Assembly (NCBI GenBank): GCA_016930115.1
Contig: JAFGHN010000334.1
Coordinates: forward strand, 1-7,117
From: Spirochaetales bacterium
GTDB lineage: Bacteria > Spirochaetota > Spirochaetia > ARS1246
DNA length: 7,117 bases
Direction: 5' to 3'
Notes under the pieces: model-generated
The model's database searches: none
Seen by the model: only the letters and a program-made list of their open reading frames with translations
Told to the model about the DNA's origin: nothing
Position numbers and translations under genes: made by a program
Shown: in pieces, positions 5,869-7,117 of the stretch
Layout: each line of letters starts with the position of its first letter
Numbering within the stretch: the first letter of the stretch is position 1

Positions 5869-6810
5869 ATGGGAGATAATGTAGCAGCGGTTAATTTGAT
5901 CGATAAGCGGAAGCGCCTCTTTATACTTGATGTTTTTGAAAGGCTCATAAAGCAAAAGCCGCTTGGTACGGTAGGCGGGGTGATAACGCTAATATTCCTT
6001 CTTACCGGTATTTTTGCCAGTGTGATAGCCCCTGCCGGCGTGAACGATGTTACCTCTGAAGTCCTGCGTCCGTCGTCAACCGCTCATCTGTTTGGCACAG
6101 ACCATCTCGGGCGGGACGTGTTCAGCCGGGTGGTATACGGTGCGCGAATATCGATGGTGGTCGGCTTGTCGGCCGCGGCTTTGTCGATTGTCGTTTCCTT
6201 GATTATCGGTATACCGTCGGGATACTTCGGCGGAAAGCTTGACATGATAGTACAGCGGTTTGTCGACGCCTGGATGTTTTTCCCGGATATTGTGCGTCTT
6301 ATGCTGCTCATGTCTATAGTGGGCTACGGCATGACGCCTGTAATCCTCATGATTGCCGTCGGGATGGGTATCCCCGGGTCGAGGATCATCCGAGGGGCGG
6401 TTATGACCGCAAAGGAGAACATGTACATCCATGCGGCACAGTCCATCGGCTGCTCCACATGGCGGATATTTGTGAGGCATGTTCTTCCGAATATCATGGC
6501 GCCGATTGTGACGCTGTTTTCAATAAGAGTACCCAACGCGATTCTTGCGGAGGCTTCTTTGAGTTTTCTGGGTTTCGGTATCCCGCCACCCGCACCAAGC
6601 TGGGGGAGCATGCTTACCGGTGGCGAGCGTGACAACGTGTTGTTGGCGCCGATGACGATTGTTTGGCCGGGCCTCGCGCTTACGATCGTGGTCTACGGGG
6701 TAAACATCTTCGGAGATGCTCTCCGGGATCTGCTGGACCCGAGTTTGCGTGGCGGTGTCGGTCGTTTTGGGATAGGAGATAAGATCAAGAAGAAGGAGGT
6801 TATCAGCTAA
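5869..6810 (+). CDS. Dipeptide/oligopeptide-type ABC transporter permease (DppC/OppC family)
   Basis: A 313-residue inner-membrane partner of the preceding permease. A cytoplasmic N-terminus with PLGTVGGVI (31-39) leads into the first helix (about 35-54). The family hallmark FGTDHLGRDVFSRVVYG is at 75-91. Helices follow near 97-117, 142-166, 210-224 and 262-281. The EAA loop is at about 179-211 (HAAQSIG, then RHVLPN) and FLGFGIPPPAPSWG is at 233-246. The C-terminus has FGDALRDLLDP, then a short Lys-rich tail. ATG 5869 is preceded by AGAGGA at 5856-5861; an ATG at 5864 is out of frame and stops at once. B and C permeases form the heterodimeric channel, so an SBP and one or two ATPases are expected. 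The SBP follows; the ATPases are beyond the window or elsewhere. Confidence 0.94.
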   Translation: MGDNVAAVNLIDKRKRLFILDVFERLIKQKPLGTVGGVITLIFLLTGIFASVIAPAGVNDVTSEVLRPSSTAHLFGTDHLGRDVFSRVVYGARISMVVGLSAAALSIVVSLIIGIPSGYFGGKLDMIVQRFVDAWMFFPDIVRLMLLMSIVGYGMTPVILMIAVGMGIPGSRIIRGAVMTAKENMYIHAAQSIGCSTWRIFVRHVLPNIMAPIVTLFSIRVPNAILAEASLSFLGFGIPPPAPSWGSMLTGGERDNVLLAPMTIVWPGLALTIVVYGVNIFGDALRDLLDPSLRGGVGRFGIGDKIKKKEVIS

Positions 6811-6824
6811 AAAAAAAGGAGGAG

Positions 6825-6896
6825 ATGGTGTGCGACGGCCTACAAGGTGACCTCGCACGTGGCCTTCGAAAGAACCTTAATTATGTTTCACTTTAG
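6825..6896 (+). CDS. Possible leader ORF of 22-23 codons (speculative)
   Basis: Just after the permease stop, AAGGAGG (6816-6822) precedes ATG 6825 by only 2 nt and in-frame GTG 6828 by 5 nt. The frame runs to TAG 6894-6896. The predicted peptide begins MVCDGLQGDL, ends NLNYVSL, is hydrophilic and resembles nothing I recognise. The ribosome site is among the best in the window yet serves no known gene, which is the only real support. It may be a leader peptide, a coupling device or chance. It overlaps the stem-loop at 6828-6860. Confidence 0.2.
   Translation: MVCDGLQGDLARGLRKNLNYVSL
6828..6860 (+). promoter_or_regulatory. Intercistronic RNA stem-loop upstream of the binding-protein gene
   Basis: GTGCGA (6830-6835) pairs perfectly with TCGCAC (6853-6858), and two G-U pairs extend the stem outward to 6828 and 6860. 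An inner CCT/AGG mini-stem (6839-6841 with 6845-6847) can form in the loop. No U-run follows, so it is not a terminator. Hairpins between permease and SBP genes often stabilise or separate mRNA segments so that the SBP is made in excess; that role here is inference. Confidence 0.4.
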
Positions 6897-6922
6897 TTTT
6901 GCTAACAGTGAGGAGAGGCTTA

Positions 6923-7117
6923 ATGAAGACAACAAGGATCCTTGCGCTTTTGCTGGCGTTTGGATTTGCAGCAGGATTTGCTTTTGCGGAAGGTGGGAAA
7001 GAAGCAGCAGCGGCTTCGGCGGAAGGACCGCAGTACGGCGGAACGCTTACCTGGTCATTCTGGGAATGGCGTGAACCGACCAACTGGGATGTTACATCAG
7101 GTTCCTGGACAAACACG
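6923..7117 (+). CDS. ABC transporter substrate-binding protein (solute-binding family 5 type), N-terminal fragment
   Basis: The first 65 codons of a gene that continues past the window. ATG 6923 follows GAGGAG at 6910-6915 with 7-nt spacing. The protein starts with a classic Sec signal peptide: MKTTR, a hydrophobic core (ILALLLAFGFAAG) and AFA|E, with cleavage after residue 22. No cysteine follows, so it should be a soluble periplasmic protein rather than a lipoprotein. A low-complexity EGGKEAAAASAEG spacer precedes QYGGTLTW (37-44), the conserved first strand of DppA/OppA-like binding proteins. Its position after two DppB/DppC permeases supports the call. Family 5 proteins usually exceed 500 residues, so over 85% is missing and the ligand pocket cannot be read. 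The spacer style is reminiscent of spirochaete SBPs. Confidence 0.85.
   Translation, partial: MKTTRILALLLAFGFAAGFAFAEGGKEAAAASAEGPQYGGTLTWSFWEWREPTNWDVTSGSWTNT

Noticed and set aside
6865..6900. A separate promoter for the binding-protein gene in the AT-rich leader
   Set aside because: TAATTA- and TTTAGT-like -10 candidates exist, but none has a matching -35 at proper spacing.

Overview
This is a bacterial window with seven protein-coding genes, all on the + strand. The first and last are cut by the window edges. There are no RNA genes, insertion sequences or CRISPR arrays, and no gene-free stretch exceeds about 220 bp. Nearly every gene has an AAGGAG/GAGGAG-type ribosome-binding site. The truncated substrate-binding protein at the right edge has a Sec/SPase I-type signal peptide (AFA|E) without a lipobox, which suggests a diderm with a periplasm. 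Its mature start (EGGKEAAAA) resembles spirochaete ABC binding proteins as I remember them; that taxonomic hint is weak.

Region 1 (1-633) is the C-terminal part of a uroporphyrinogen-decarboxylase-fold protein of the corrinoid methyltransferase type (HxC motif), not obviously a haem enzyme. A 166-bp gap with a mediocre promoter candidate follows. Region 2 (800-4637) is a tight four-gene operon with gaps of 13, 20 and 28 bp: a protein with two tandem flavin-reductase-like domains, a small nitroreductase, a DapA-superfamily class I aldolase resembling 4-hydroxy-2-oxoglutarate aldolase, and an HpcH/HpaI class II aldolase. The last carries an in-frame 18-bp tandem repeat near its active site. Region 3 (4638-4858) is a 221-bp intergenic region with a near-consensus sigma-70 promoter (TTGACA, 17 bp, TACAAT). 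A perfect inverted repeat sits in its spacer, where a repressor would bind. Region 4 (4859-7117) is a Dpp/Opp-type ABC importer: two permeases, then a binding-protein gene behind a 112-bp leader with a spare Shine-Dalgarno sequence, a possible 22-23-codon ORF and a stem-loop. The ATPase genes, if present, lie beyond the window.

Inferred logic: the importer brings in a small organic solute under its own regulated promoter. The upstream genes (a possible C1-transfer enzyme, flavin redox proteins and two pyruvate-releasing aldolases of different mechanism) would break it down to pyruvate plus an aldehyde or oxoacid. The substrate cannot be read from sequence. Family assignments are firm; the pathway is a hypothesis.
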